From contig NZ_CP139960.1 in assembly GCF_034424215.1 (NCBI RefSeq), positions 5,270,001-5,334,000 on the forward strand: a stretch of DNA of 64,000 nucleotides, read 5' to 3'. Source of the DNA: Niabella yanshanensis. GTDB lineage: Bacteria > Bacteroidota > Bacteroidia > Chitinophagales > Chitinophagaceae. The position numbers and the translations under genes were made by a program. Below the pieces are notes generated by a model. It did not search any database and was not told the DNA's origin. It worked only from the letters and a program-made list of their open reading frames with translations. The number at the start of each line of letters is the position of its first letter. Within the stretch, counting starts at the first letter, position 1. Shown here piece after piece: positions 26,827-34,342 of this stretch.

Positions 26827-27369
26827 TTGGACATAGAGAACCAATATCCAATTGGACATGCTTCTTTTGTAGAGTTTTCTACCGCAGCTAAAGAAAGTGC
26901 ATTGGGCGATATACAGTTTCTGCCCAATGCACTGGAAGCTGCCATCTTAAACCTCGATGAAGCGCAGTTGCAAACACCTTACCGTGCCGGTGGCTGGACG
27001 GTTAACCAGCTGGTGCATCATGTGGCCGATAGCCATATGAATGCTTATATACGGTTTAAGTTGGGCTTAACGGAATCGATACCTACGATAAAACCTTATG
27101 AGGAACAATTGTGGGCGGAATTAAAGGATGTGGCTTCTATTCCTATCAATGTATCCATTACCTTACTGTTTGCGTTGCATCAGCGTTGGTATGCTGCTTT
27201 AAAGGACCTTGATGATAAAAGCTGGGAACGAACCGTTTTTCACCCTGCATCGCAGAAGGAATTGTCCTTATGGTATTTGCTGCAAATGTATGCCTGGCAT
27301 GGAAGGCACCATGTAGCACAGATAAACGGCCTGAGGGAGAAGATGAGGTGGGGGATTGGAGTTAGTTAA
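26827..27369 (+). CDS. YfiT-like putative metal-dependent hydrolase/S-transferase (DinB fold)
   Basis: A 180-aa DinB-fold protein close to Bacillus YfiT/BstA, a group that binds a divalent metal through three histidines. Visible are TPYRAGGWTVNQLVHHVADSHMNAYIRFK-type family core (metal His in VHHVADSH), and the C-terminal HGRHHVAQI motif providing two more histidines. No ATG exists before the core, so translation probably begins at the TTG at 26827, 4 nt after the FKBP stop, suggesting coupling. Activity in this organism is unknown; detoxifying thiol conjugation is one possibility from the family. Confidence 0.85.
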   Translation: MDIENQYPIGHASFVEFSTAAKESALGDIQFLPNALEAAILNLDEAQLQTPYRAGGWTVNQLVHHVADSHMNAYIRFKLGLTESIPTIKPYEEQLWAELKDVASIPINVSITLLFALHQRWYAALKDLDDKSWERTVFHPASQKELSLWYLLQMYAWHGRHHVAQINGLREKMRWGIGVS

Positions 27370-27408
27370 CTGGTTGATTGGTTGATAAGTTGACAGGTTG
27401 ATAAGGAG
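27369..27408. repeat. Degenerate 8-bp tandem repeat
   Basis: Five units of 8 bp, of the form A-Y-W-R-GTTG (ACTGGTTG, ATTGGTTG, ATAAGTTG, ACAGGTTG, ATAAGGAG). It begins at the last base of the YfiT stop codon. The same GTTGAYWN words recur at 28020-28041 and 58561-58584. Confidence 0.65.
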
Positions 27409-27450
27409 TACTGACCATGAACTATGAGCCATGACCTAAAATAATTTACA

Positions 27451-28005
27451 ATGGAGCTGAAATGGGAGATATTAAAATCGGAGCAGTTATTTAACGATCT
27501 CTGGTTTAAGGTAAGAAAGGACACCTGCAAAACACCGCAGGGTAAAATAGTAGATCCTTATTATGTATATGAATTCCCGACCTGGGTTACCTGTTTTGCT
27601 TTAACAGAAGATAATAAGGTGGTAATGGAGTTACAGTATCGGCATGCGATAGGCGAAACCTGCTGGGAAATTCCAGGTGGTTGTGTAGATGATACAGATG
27701 ATGACCTGGAGTTTGCCATAAAAAGAGAATTGCTTGAAGAAACCGGGTACGAATTTCAAAACTTTGAATACCTGGGAAAAACATGCGCCAATCCTTCCAC
27801 CAATAATAACTGGATGCACATGTTCCTGGCGAAAGGTGGAAAGAAAACAACTGATCAGCACCTGGATGAAAACGAAGAAATTCATGTAGAGCTGATGGAC
27901 CTGGAAGTGTTCAAAGAAAAATTCAGGAATAACGAATTCATACAATCGATGCATGTTACCTGTATGTTGTATGCGTTGATGAAATTGGGTGAGTTGAAAT
28001 TATAG
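27451..28005 (+). CDS. NUDIX hydrolase
   Basis: A 184-aa Nudix pyrophosphohydrolase that resembles ADP-ribose/nucleoside diphosphate sugar hydrolases. The Nudix box reads GGCVDDTDDDLEFAIKRELL followed by EETGYEF, giving the metal-binding REllEEtG core; the spacer is one residue longer than the textbook pattern and has Asp at the first acidic site. The N-terminal beta segment (WEILKSEQLFNDLWFKVRKD) and PYYVYEFPTWV match this subgroup. Substrate cannot be told. Flanked by two tandem-repeat gaps. Confidence 0.88.
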   Translation: MELKWEILKSEQLFNDLWFKVRKDTCKTPQGKIVDPYYVYEFPTWVTCFALTEDNKVVMELQYRHAIGETCWEIPGGCVDDTDDDLEFAIKRELLEETGYEFQNFEYLGKTCANPSTNNNWMHMFLAKGGKKTTDQHLDENEEIHVELMDLEVFKEKFRNNEFIQSMHVTCMLYALMKLGELKL

Positions 28006-28049
28006 CCGAAAAGTTGTTTGTTGACAGGTGGCAGTTGACCGACGTACCG

Positions 28050-28119
28050 GTATCCTTTAACGAGTATCCGGTAACCTGCATCCAGTAACAAGTATCCAGT
28101 AACCAGCATCCTTCCCATG
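28050..28119. repeat. Degenerate 14-bp tandem repeat abutting the AlkA-like start codon
   Basis: Four 14-bp units starting at 28050, 28064, 28078 and 28092 with consensus GTATCCAGTAACCA, then a partial fifth (GCATCC...) that contains the ATG at 28117. Two GTTGAC words precede it at 28020 and 28034. Confidence 0.72.
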
Positions 28120-28728
28120 CCTTACCGCAAACAGTTAAATAAAGACAAAGTGATGAAAGCCCTCATCAAAGAGCAGGGTGTTTATAGCATTGAGCAGAAA
28201 AAGAATGTTTGTCTGCAGCTCTGTGCTTCTATTATGAGCCAGCAGTTGAGCACCAAAGTTGCTACGGTCATTTATAATCGTTTCTTACAGCTGTTTAGAT
28301 CGAAATCACCTAAGCCTGCTGATATTTTACAGGTACCTCATGAAACCTTAAGAAGTATCGGTCTTTCGAATGCCAAAGCTATCTATGTTAAAAATGTTTG
28401 CCATTTCTTTCTTGAAAACAAGCTGACGGACGCCAGGCTTTATAAAATGAGCAATGATGAAATTGTATCGTTGCTGACCCGGATCAAAGGAGTGGGGCAG
28501 TGGACAGTAGAAATGTTGCTGATGTTTACGCTTGCCAGACCCGATGTATTTTCTACCGGAGACCTGGGTTTGCAGAAAGCTATCATCAAACTCTACCATA
28601 TAGAATATGCTAATCAAAAAGAACTTTTTGAAAAAATGAATGACATTGCCAATAGCTGGTCTCCTTACAGAACCTATGCCTGCCGCTACTTATGGCGGGC
28701 CTTAGACGCACCCCTTATTCCTGTATAA
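28117..28728 (+). CDS. DNA-3-methyladenine glycosylase 2 family protein (HhH-GPD)
   Basis: A base-excision repair glycosylase that removes alkylated purines. The 203-aa protein has the AlkA-type helical fold: LCASIMSQQLSTKVATVIYN at the N-terminus, the helix-hairpin-helix RIKGVGQWTVEMLLMF and the catalytic Asp149 in STGDLGLQKAI, ending in the conserved SPYRTYACRYLWRAL. It is the short version, without the E. coli AlkA N-terminal domain. The start codon overlaps a tandem repeat. Confidence 0.92.
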   Translation: MPYRKQLNKDKVMKALIKEQGVYSIEQKKNVCLQLCASIMSQQLSTKVATVIYNRFLQLFRSKSPKPADILQVPHETLRSIGLSNAKAIYVKNVCHFFLENKLTDARLYKMSNDEIVSLLTRIKGVGQWTVEMLLMFTLARPDVFSTGDLGLQKAIIKLYHIEYANQKELFEKMNDIANSWSPYRTYACRYLWRALDAPLIPV

Positions 28729-29089
28729 ACCGGTAGGCCCGTCTTTTTTGAGCCGCTGCTTGCCAGGAGTTTTCTTTTTCTTCGGCACAACATATAATCT
28801 CAGCAGCATTATAGGATATTCATTGATATTAATCCCTGAGTATTGGGAACCTATGTATAAATTGATACAGGGTATTTGTATCCCTTTCATAAAGCTGGTT
28901 ACAGCTGGTTTCACATATTTCTTGTTTTTAGTCAATTTATTTGCCACCTGCATGCCTTTGTTTCGCGGTCTTAAATTCTGATGCATGCCACGGGTATCTG
29001 CGGTAGCGCAAGTGCTTGCAGTATCGGGATTTAATTGCAAGGTATTGAACTGTCCGGGTTCCGGCTGGTAACTTCAAAATAATTGAAAT
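28729..29089. other. 361-bp gap with one doubtful leftward reading frame
   Basis: A leftward frame from an ATG at 28986 runs 94 codons and ends at 28702, inside the AlkA-like gene. Its product is basic (KKKKTPGKQRLKKDG near the end), has no recognisable domain, and overlaps a known gene, so I do not call it a gene. A 77-codon rightward frame (28748-28981) lies opposite and also lacks family character. No RNA gene or clear promoter was recognised. Confidence 0.35.
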
Positions 29090-30784
29090 ATGGCACGTCT
29101 GGTTTTATTAGCACACTTCATGTTACTCTGCTGCGGCTTATTTGCGCAGCATGAATTTATTACTGAATGGAAAGTATCTGCTCCTCCCTATGATATCACT
29201 TTTCCAGGTATCGGTATCAACTACAAAATAGAATGGGAACAAAAGGGAGCCGCTGGAGTGGCCGGCGTTATTAATCATGCCGGAAACGGCCAGTTGATTA
29301 GCTTCCCGGGAGCAGGTACTTACACAGTAAAAGTGACACCAGGTGTGGGAAGTTTTAGAGGCGTTAATAGCGGGGAGTATCCGGCCAGCGTGGCATTGCT
29401 GGAAAAGGTTACGCAGTGGGGGACCATCCAGTGGAGCTCCCTTCATTTTGCTTTTGCTGGTTGCAATGCTCTTGACGTAACGGCCACTGATATCCCTGAC
29501 CTCTCGGGAGTGAAAGCATTACATTTCATGTTTTACGGCTGCTCCAAACTGGTAGGCAACGCTCATTTTGACCGCTGGATAACAACCGGTGTAACAGATA
29601 TGAGTCACATGTTTTCAGGAGCGAGGTTATTTAACCAGCCTATAGACTGGGATATGGCTACGGTTACTGATATATCCGGCATGTTTGCGGAAGCATCGTT
29701 GTTTAATCAGCCCATTGGAAATTGGGAAACCGGTTCCGTTACTGACATGCAGTTTACCTTTACTGAAGCTGATTCCTTTAATCAGCCCATCGGAAACTGG
29801 AAAACAGATAACGTACTTGACATGAGTAATATGTTCAGGGGGACGAATTCTTTTAATCAACCTATCGGAGACTGGAACACCGGGAAGGTCAGAGACATGA
29901 GTAATATGTTTGCCTTTACCTCTGCTTTTAATCAACCGATAGGTGGCTGGGATACACGCAGTGTTACCAATATGTCATCTATGTTTTCTTATGCCAGTTC
30001 ATTCAATCAACCCATAGGTAGTTGGCAAACCAATAATGTAACCAACATGTCGTCTGTATTGAACTATGCATCTGCCTTTAACCATCCCATCAGTAACTGG
30101 AATTTATCAGGTCTCTCTTCCAATATAACGCTTACTGGTTCCGGGATGGATTGTACTGCTTACAGTGCTACTTTGGAAGGGTGGGCAACTTCTGCGGCAA
30201 CCCCGGATAATATGGCGCTGGCCGCGGTAGGGATGGTATATAACGCTTCAGCAACAGCCACGCGCCAACAACTGGTAAATAAAGGCTGGAGCATTAATGG
30301 CGACACCTATGACCCTGATTGTGTAGGCAATGCACTGCCCGTTCATTTCGGCGCTGTAAAAGCGACAATTCGGGGCAATCGTATTTTTGTCGGTTGGGAG
30401 TCCCTGCAGGAGGTAAATAACGATTATTTTGAAGTTCAGGCCTCCGCAGATGGACAGGTTTTTCATAAATTGGGTGACTTGGGTACGCAGGCTCCTGAAG
30501 GCAACAGTGATAGCTTGCTTTCGTACAGCTTTGAAGCAGGTCTTAACGGTGCCGGAGCTGCTATCGGGGTCACTGCCTTGCTGGTTATTTTGGGCATGGC
30601 GGGCCATCAGAGGAAAAAACAATTACTATTATTGATGACAGCTGTACTATTACTGGCTATCATTTCCTGTGCCAAGCAGGATATTGACCGGAGCGTTGAT
30701 CGTGAAATATTCATACGCATCAAACAGGTAGATAAAGACGGGAACTTCCAATATTCAAAAACTGTAAAGGCTGTAAGAGAATAA
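29090..30784 (+). CDS. BspA-type (DUF285) repeat surface protein with two C-terminal hydrophobic segments
   Basis: A secreted 564-aa protein. A signal peptide (MARLVLLAHFMLLCCGLFAQ) leads into a DUF285/BspA region, a Leu-rich-like solenoid with seven 24-25-residue repeats of the form FNQPIGNWxTxxVTDMSxMF. BspA proteins in other bacteria act in adhesion and matrix binding. Then follows a domain of the kind found at C-termini of secreted Chitinophagaceae proteins (LPVHFGAVKA ... NNDYFEVQASADGQVF). The end is odd: a hydrophobic helix (VTALLVILGMAG), a basic turn (HQRKKQ), a second hydrophobic stretch and a lipobox-like LLAIISC before a charged 35-residue tail. Surface location is likely; the anchoring mode is unknown. 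Confidence 0.85.
   Translation: MARLVLLAHFMLLCCGLFAQHEFITEWKVSAPPYDITFPGIGINYKIEWEQKGAAGVAGVINHAGNGQLISFPGAGTYTVKVTPGVGSFRGVNSGEYPASVALLEKVTQWGTIQWSSLHFAFAGCNALDVTATDIPDLSGVKALHFMFYGCSKLVGNAHFDRWITTGVTDMSHMFSGARLFNQPIDWDMATVTDISGMFAEASLFNQPIGNWETGSVTDMQFTFTEADSFNQPIGNWKTDNVLDMSNMFRGTNSFNQPIGDWNTGKVRDMSNMFAFTSAFNQPIGGWDTRSVTNMSSMFSYASSFNQPIGSWQTNNVTNMSSVLNYASAFNHPISNWNLSGLSSNITLTGSGMDCTAYSATLEGWATSAATPDNMALAAVGMVYNASATATRQQLVNKGWSINGDTYDPDCVGNALPVHFGAVKATIRGNRIFVGWESLQEVNNDYFEVQASADGQVFHKLGDLGTQAPEGNSDSLLSYSFEAGLNGAGAAIGVTALLVILGMAGHQRKKQLLLLMTAVLLLAIISCAKQDIDRSVDREIFIRIKQVDKDGNFQYSKTVKAVRE
29630..30151 (+). repeat. Seven in-frame coding repeats (mostly 75 bp) in the BspA-type gene
   Basis: Units begin at 29630 (72 bp), 29702, 29777, 29852, 29927, 30002 and 30077, each encoding FNQPIxxW-type DUF285 repeats; the last is divergent (FNHPISNWNLSG). 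Confidence 0.88.
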
Positions 30785-30840
30785 AGCCGCTGCCAGGGTG
30801 GTAAGCTGCCAGCTAGATCAGCTAACACAGGCCCCCGGGT

Positions 30841-32259
30841 TTAAGATGTAGTAAAAGCTATAGCTACAGCTGCCGTCTTTAATTTCGAAGGCAATACAAC
30901 TTTCACTTTTCCATTCACCAGCGACCATTTTAGTCGCTGCCTGGTCTCTAACAAAGTTACCGTACTGCCTTTGGCCGGGATATTGCCACTCCATTCTATT
31001 ATCGAGGGTGTGGCAGCACCATCGGCTACCGGCATCAGGGCATACATTTTTTTGCTGTCTTTTGATCGGGTAAAAAATACATTACCGTCCTGGAAAATAG
31101 CTGTTGAACGGGTATTGTAAATAGCTTCGCCATTGGCATCCATCCATTTGCCTATTTCGGTCAGCCGATCTATGATAGGTTGTTGTAAGCTGCCGTCAGC
31201 ACCAGGTCCTACGCCCAACAACAAGCTTCCTCCTTTGGCCACGATTTCAATAAGACTGGCAATAACTTTAGGAGCCGATTTAAAACTTTCGTTAGGTACA
31301 TAACCCCAGGCGCCGCCTAATGTCATACAGCTTTCCCATGGGTTGTCGATCTTATGATCGGGTATACGCTGTTCAGGTGTCTGGTAGTTTTCATACGGTC
31401 CATGAACGGTACGGTCTATCACCAGCAAGCCGGGCTGTTTTTTACGGGCCATGGCTGCTATTTTCAGGATGTCTATATCCTGGCTCCATTCGGGTATGGG
31501 CGCACCCCAGCTTAATACTTCAGCATTTACGGTTTCTTTGGGACGTACCCAGCCGCCATCCAGCCAAAGAATATCCATGCAGCCATAGCCGGTCATCAGC
31601 TCGCTGATCTGGTTATAAGTGTATTGTTTAAATTTTTCCCATCTCCAGGGAAATTTCCGGATGTCATAGTTGTTGTTACGATTGGCCGTTTCGTATACCG
31701 GCCACCAGTAATTTTCGCTATGCCAGTCGGGCTTTGAAAAATAAGCGCCGATCATCATGCCTTCTTTTCTGAAAGCATCAAAGACATATTTGGCCACATT
31801 GGCTTTAGGGTGGTTCTTAAAAGGCCCGTTGGTAATTTTGAAATCCGTTTCTTTGGTATCGAACATGCAAAAGCCATCATGGTGCTTGGTTGTAAATACC
31901 AGGTATTTCATACCGGCCGTTTTAGCAGCTTTCGCCCATTCATCAGGATTGAAATTTACCGGGTTAAAATCCTTTTGCAAACCCCAGTACCATTTTTTAT
32001 AGTCACCATAATAAGAGTTGCTGTCGCGGGTAATCCAATCTTCCGAGCATAAGGACCATGATTCAATAATGCCCGGTACTGCATACAGGCCCCAATGAAT
32101 GATCATACCAAATTTTTGATCCTGCCATTGATCCAGCTTTTGTTTTACCTGCGGATCGGTGGGCCATTCGTATTGGGTAGAGGAGGGGTGGATGCCTTGC
32201 TGCTGGGCGGTTGCCGTTAAGGTGGCTAAAACAATTAATGAAGTAAGAATATTTTTCAT
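30841..32259 (-). CDS. Alpha-L-fucosidase (GH29)
   Basis: Hydrolyses terminal alpha-L-fucose from glycans; a signal peptide (MKNILTSLIVLATLTATAQQ) sends it to the periplasm or outside. GH29 hallmarks are the active-site strand KFGMIIHWGLYAVP, the KHHDGFCMFDT segment and the nucleophile D234 in ILWLDGGWV. The protein is 472 aa and ends in a beta domain without further modules. It converges on the BspA-type gene and is not in an obvious operon, though fucose is common on N-acetylhexosamine-rich host or algal glycans, so it may complement the locus at 13406-24110. That link is inference. Confidence 0.92.
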   Translation of the reverse strand: MKNILTSLIVLATLTATAQQQGIHPSSTQYEWPTDPQVKQKLDQWQDQKFGMIIHWGLYAVPGIIESWSLCSEDWITRDSNSYYGDYKKWYWGLQKDFNPVNFNPDEWAKAAKTAGMKYLVFTTKHHDGFCMFDTKETDFKITNGPFKNHPKANVAKYVFDAFRKEGMMIGAYFSKPDWHSENYWWPVYETANRNNNYDIRKFPWRWEKFKQYTYNQISELMTGYGCMDILWLDGGWVRPKETVNAEVLSWGAPIPEWSQDIDILKIAAMARKKQPGLLVIDRTVHGPYENYQTPEQRIPDHKIDNPWESCMTLGGAWGYVPNESFKSAPKVIASLIEIVAKGGSLLLGVGPGADGSLQQPIIDRLTEIGKWMDANGEAIYNTRSTAIFQDGNVFFTRSKDSKKMYALMPVADGAATPSIIEWSGNIPAKGSTVTLLETRQRLKWSLVNGKVKVVLPSKLKTAAVAIAFTTS

Positions 32260-32362
32260 GCGGGCAAAATATTTTGCTATTTAAGATTGATCGTGAGCAT
32301 CTTTTCTTTGTTGTCTGCGAGGTATATTCGACTTTGGTTATCAGTATTCCTGACTTATTCTT

Positions 32363-33676
32363 TTAATTGATATCAAGATTTTCATCCCCCTCATTATAAG
32401 TCATATAAACCATAATTAATGTCATCATTTCATCGGTAGAACGCATGTCTCCGGTAGAACTGATCGGACGGGGAGGACTGTAAGGATTGAAAGGGTTACT
32501 AGCCGTATTGTCATAAGTGCCTTCGATAATCAGCTTTGATCCTTTTGGTATTTTAACCAGTTTTTTAAACCGGTAAATCTCCTGCCACCTGAAATCCCAA
32601 CGCGGTATATGCACCAGTTTAATCGAGTCATATAACGGTGTTAAGGCATACGATAAAAACTCTTTGCCTATATAGTGCATATGCGGCCACACATATAGGA
32701 TAGACATGTCTTCCCGGGGATTCATAAGTGTTAATCTGAATTTTTGGATGCTGTCTTTTTCTATGTAAAAGTTAGGCGTAATTTCCTGTTCTCCAATTCC
32801 CCCCGAACCAAAACTGATCACCTTAACCTTTCTTAGTACAGGGTCTTTAGTAAAAAACAGGTTCACGCCCAGCGAAGTGGTATCATCTTTAATTAAAGGA
32901 GAATAATGAACCGTAAGTAAAATAACACCTCTTTTGGGCATGGTCCAACCCATATTTTTAGGATATTGCTCATACGATGCGCCCGGTATCCAACCTGAAT
33001 AATATGCTATTTGTCTTTTATATGGCAGGTAAGCCTGGTATTTTGTCCTGTCATCATCAGTGAGTGACAAGTGGTCAATCGTATTGTATAAGTCGATCGA
33101 AGGATCATCGACCGGATGTATACTGTAGTTGGCATGATGAATCAATTTTTTATTAGTGCAAAAGAATTCAATTCCCTCCACATTTGCAGCGTCGGCAAGG
33201 TCGAATGGGATTTTGTAGACAACAAAGCGTTCCGTATTATCTCCCTTGACAGTTATTGGATTCCCATACTTTAGAACCAGGTCAGGCTTTCGGGGATAGG
33301 CCGACGGGTAGTAAGCTCCTGATGCACCCTTTTTTACCTGTTTGCCAGCCGGCGCTTTTGCATCCACCCAATTTACTATTGTTTCAATTTCAATTTTTGT
33401 TAGCGAGCGATCGTTGCTATATAATGCATAATGCGGATCTGCTTTCCAGGGGGGCATAAATTTGCTTTGCACAACATCCTTAATAAAAGTTGCTCTTTTG
33501 GCCACGTCCTTATAGGTTAACAAAGGGAAGGGGGCTGATTCGCCCGGTCGATGGCAGGTAGCACATTTCGCCTCAATGATTGGGGCCACATCCTTGTAGT
33601 AAGTAAACGTTTGACCACTACCTGCCCCGCAGATGAGCGTACAAAAGGCAATCAATATTATTCTATAAAAATACAT
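32363..33676 (-). CDS. Cytochrome c fused to PHM-like copper monooxygenase domain
   Basis: A secreted 437-aa redox protein. After a signal peptide, residues ~25-105 form a class I cytochrome c domain with the haem site C38-A-T-C41-H42. The rest resembles the two-domain copper type II monooxygenase core (peptidylglycine hydroxylase, dopamine hydroxylase). The six copper-ligand positions all appear: H180-H181 (LIHHANYS) and H257 (TVHYS) for one site, H332-x-H334 (WPHMHYIG) and M417 (STDEMMTLIM) for the other. Known relatives hydroxylate C-H bonds using O2 and an electron donor; the fused haem could supply electrons. The substrate is unknown. It lies 4 bp downstream of the redoxin-like gene and after a SusCD pair on the same strand. 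Confidence 0.82.
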   Translation of the reverse strand: MYFYRIILIAFCTLICGAGSGQTFTYYKDVAPIIEAKCATCHRPGESAPFPLLTYKDVAKRATFIKDVVQSKFMPPWKADPHYALYSNDRSLTKIEIETIVNWVDAKAPAGKQVKKGASGAYYPSAYPRKPDLVLKYGNPITVKGDNTERFVVYKIPFDLADAANVEGIEFFCTNKKLIHHANYSIHPVDDPSIDLYNTIDHLSLTDDDRTKYQAYLPYKRQIAYYSGWIPGASYEQYPKNMGWTMPKRGVILLTVHYSPLIKDDTTSLGVNLFFTKDPVLRKVKVISFGSGGIGEQEITPNFYIEKDSIQKFRLTLMNPREDMSILYVWPHMHYIGKEFLSYALTPLYDSIKLVHIPRWDFRWQEIYRFKKLVKIPKGSKLIIEGTYDNTASNPFNPYSPPRPISSTGDMRSTDEMMTLIMVYMTYNEGDENLDIN

Positions 33677-33680
33677 AAGT

Positions 33681-34259
33681 CTAAATGTCGTTAATGTAAC
33701 AGCCTACAGCTTTGGTTTCGGTGATCGTAATGGTGCGATTGTTTGATATTTCGGTCAGCGCATTCTCAAGATAAGCATGCTTGCTTAACACTTTTTTTTC
33801 TCCCAGGTTCTCAACCTTATCATCGATTGCTCCTTTGTAAACAATATGTTTGCCTTTGCTTACTACTATGGCCTCGGGAGTTATAGCAGCACCCAGCACT
33901 GCAACTAATTTTTTTTTGTTATCGATGTAAACAGGAAATTTTATTTTGTCTTTATCCACAAAATTTAGCACTTCTTGTTTACTGTAGGACTTGCCAGGGA
34001 CGATGCCTACCACCATAGCCTCCTTACTATTTGTATGTAGTTCATTCAGCAGGGGAATATAATAAGCTGATAACGGGCATTCGGGAGATAAGAAGATATA
34101 TGCGATTAATTTAGATTGAAGTAATGTAGAAGGATGTTTGTTATTAGCCAGTGAAGAAATGGCTTGTTTATAATGCGCACTGTTGAGCAATTTTTCCTGG
34201 CCGTGCGATGCGCTTACTGCAACTAAAATTGAAAAAGTAATACTTGAAAAATATTTCAT
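33681..34259 (-). CDS. Secreted redoxin (thioredoxin-fold) protein
   Basis: A 192-aa exported protein with a signal peptide (MKYFSSITFSILVAVSASHG) and a thioredoxin-like fold of the AhpC/redoxin kind. The active-site region reads FLSPECPLSAYYIPLL, with a single Cys instead of a CxxC pair, and the cis-Pro follows in AAITPEAIVVSKG. A second Cys sits near the end (AVGCYI), so the two may form a disulfide. Fused or adjacent redoxin plus cytochrome c/copper monooxygenase arrangements are known in other bacteria, which supports a joint role with the following gene, 4 bp away. Precise reaction unknown. Confidence 0.75.
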   Translation of the reverse strand: MKYFSSITFSILVAVSASHGQEKLLNSAHYKQAISSLANNKHPSTLLQSKLIAYIFLSPECPLSAYYIPLLNELHTNSKEAMVVGIVPGKSYSKQEVLNFVDKDKIKFPVYIDNKKKLVAVLGAAITPEAIVVSKGKHIVYKGAIDDKVENLGEKKVLSKHAYLENALTEISNNRTITITETKAVGCYINDI

Positions 34260-34290
34260 TAAAAGATGTGGATTGAATATCTACAAATTA

Positions 34291-34320
34291 CAAAACTCCC
34301 ATGTAATTATGGGAGTTTTG
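34291..34320 (-). terminator. Perfect 12-bp inverted repeat, probable terminator after SusD
   Basis: Arms 34291-34302 (CAAAACTCCCAT) and 34309-34320, loop of 6 nt. It lies 22 bp past the SusD stop and 31 bp before the redoxin start. On the leftward strand the stem ends in GGGAGTTTTG; the rightward strand has the longer T-rich tract, so it could work in both directions. Confidence 0.6.
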
Positions 34321-34342
34321 TTTTATTCTTTTTTTAGTGGAT

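Noticed and set aside
28702-28986. 94-codon leftward frame overlapping the AlkA-like gene
   Set aside because: No domain, strongly basic low-complexity tail, overlap with a firm gene, and an equal-length frame on the other strand.
29630-30151. DNA repeat as a mobile or recombination element
   Set aside because: The 75-bp periodicity is in frame and explained by DUF285 protein repeats.
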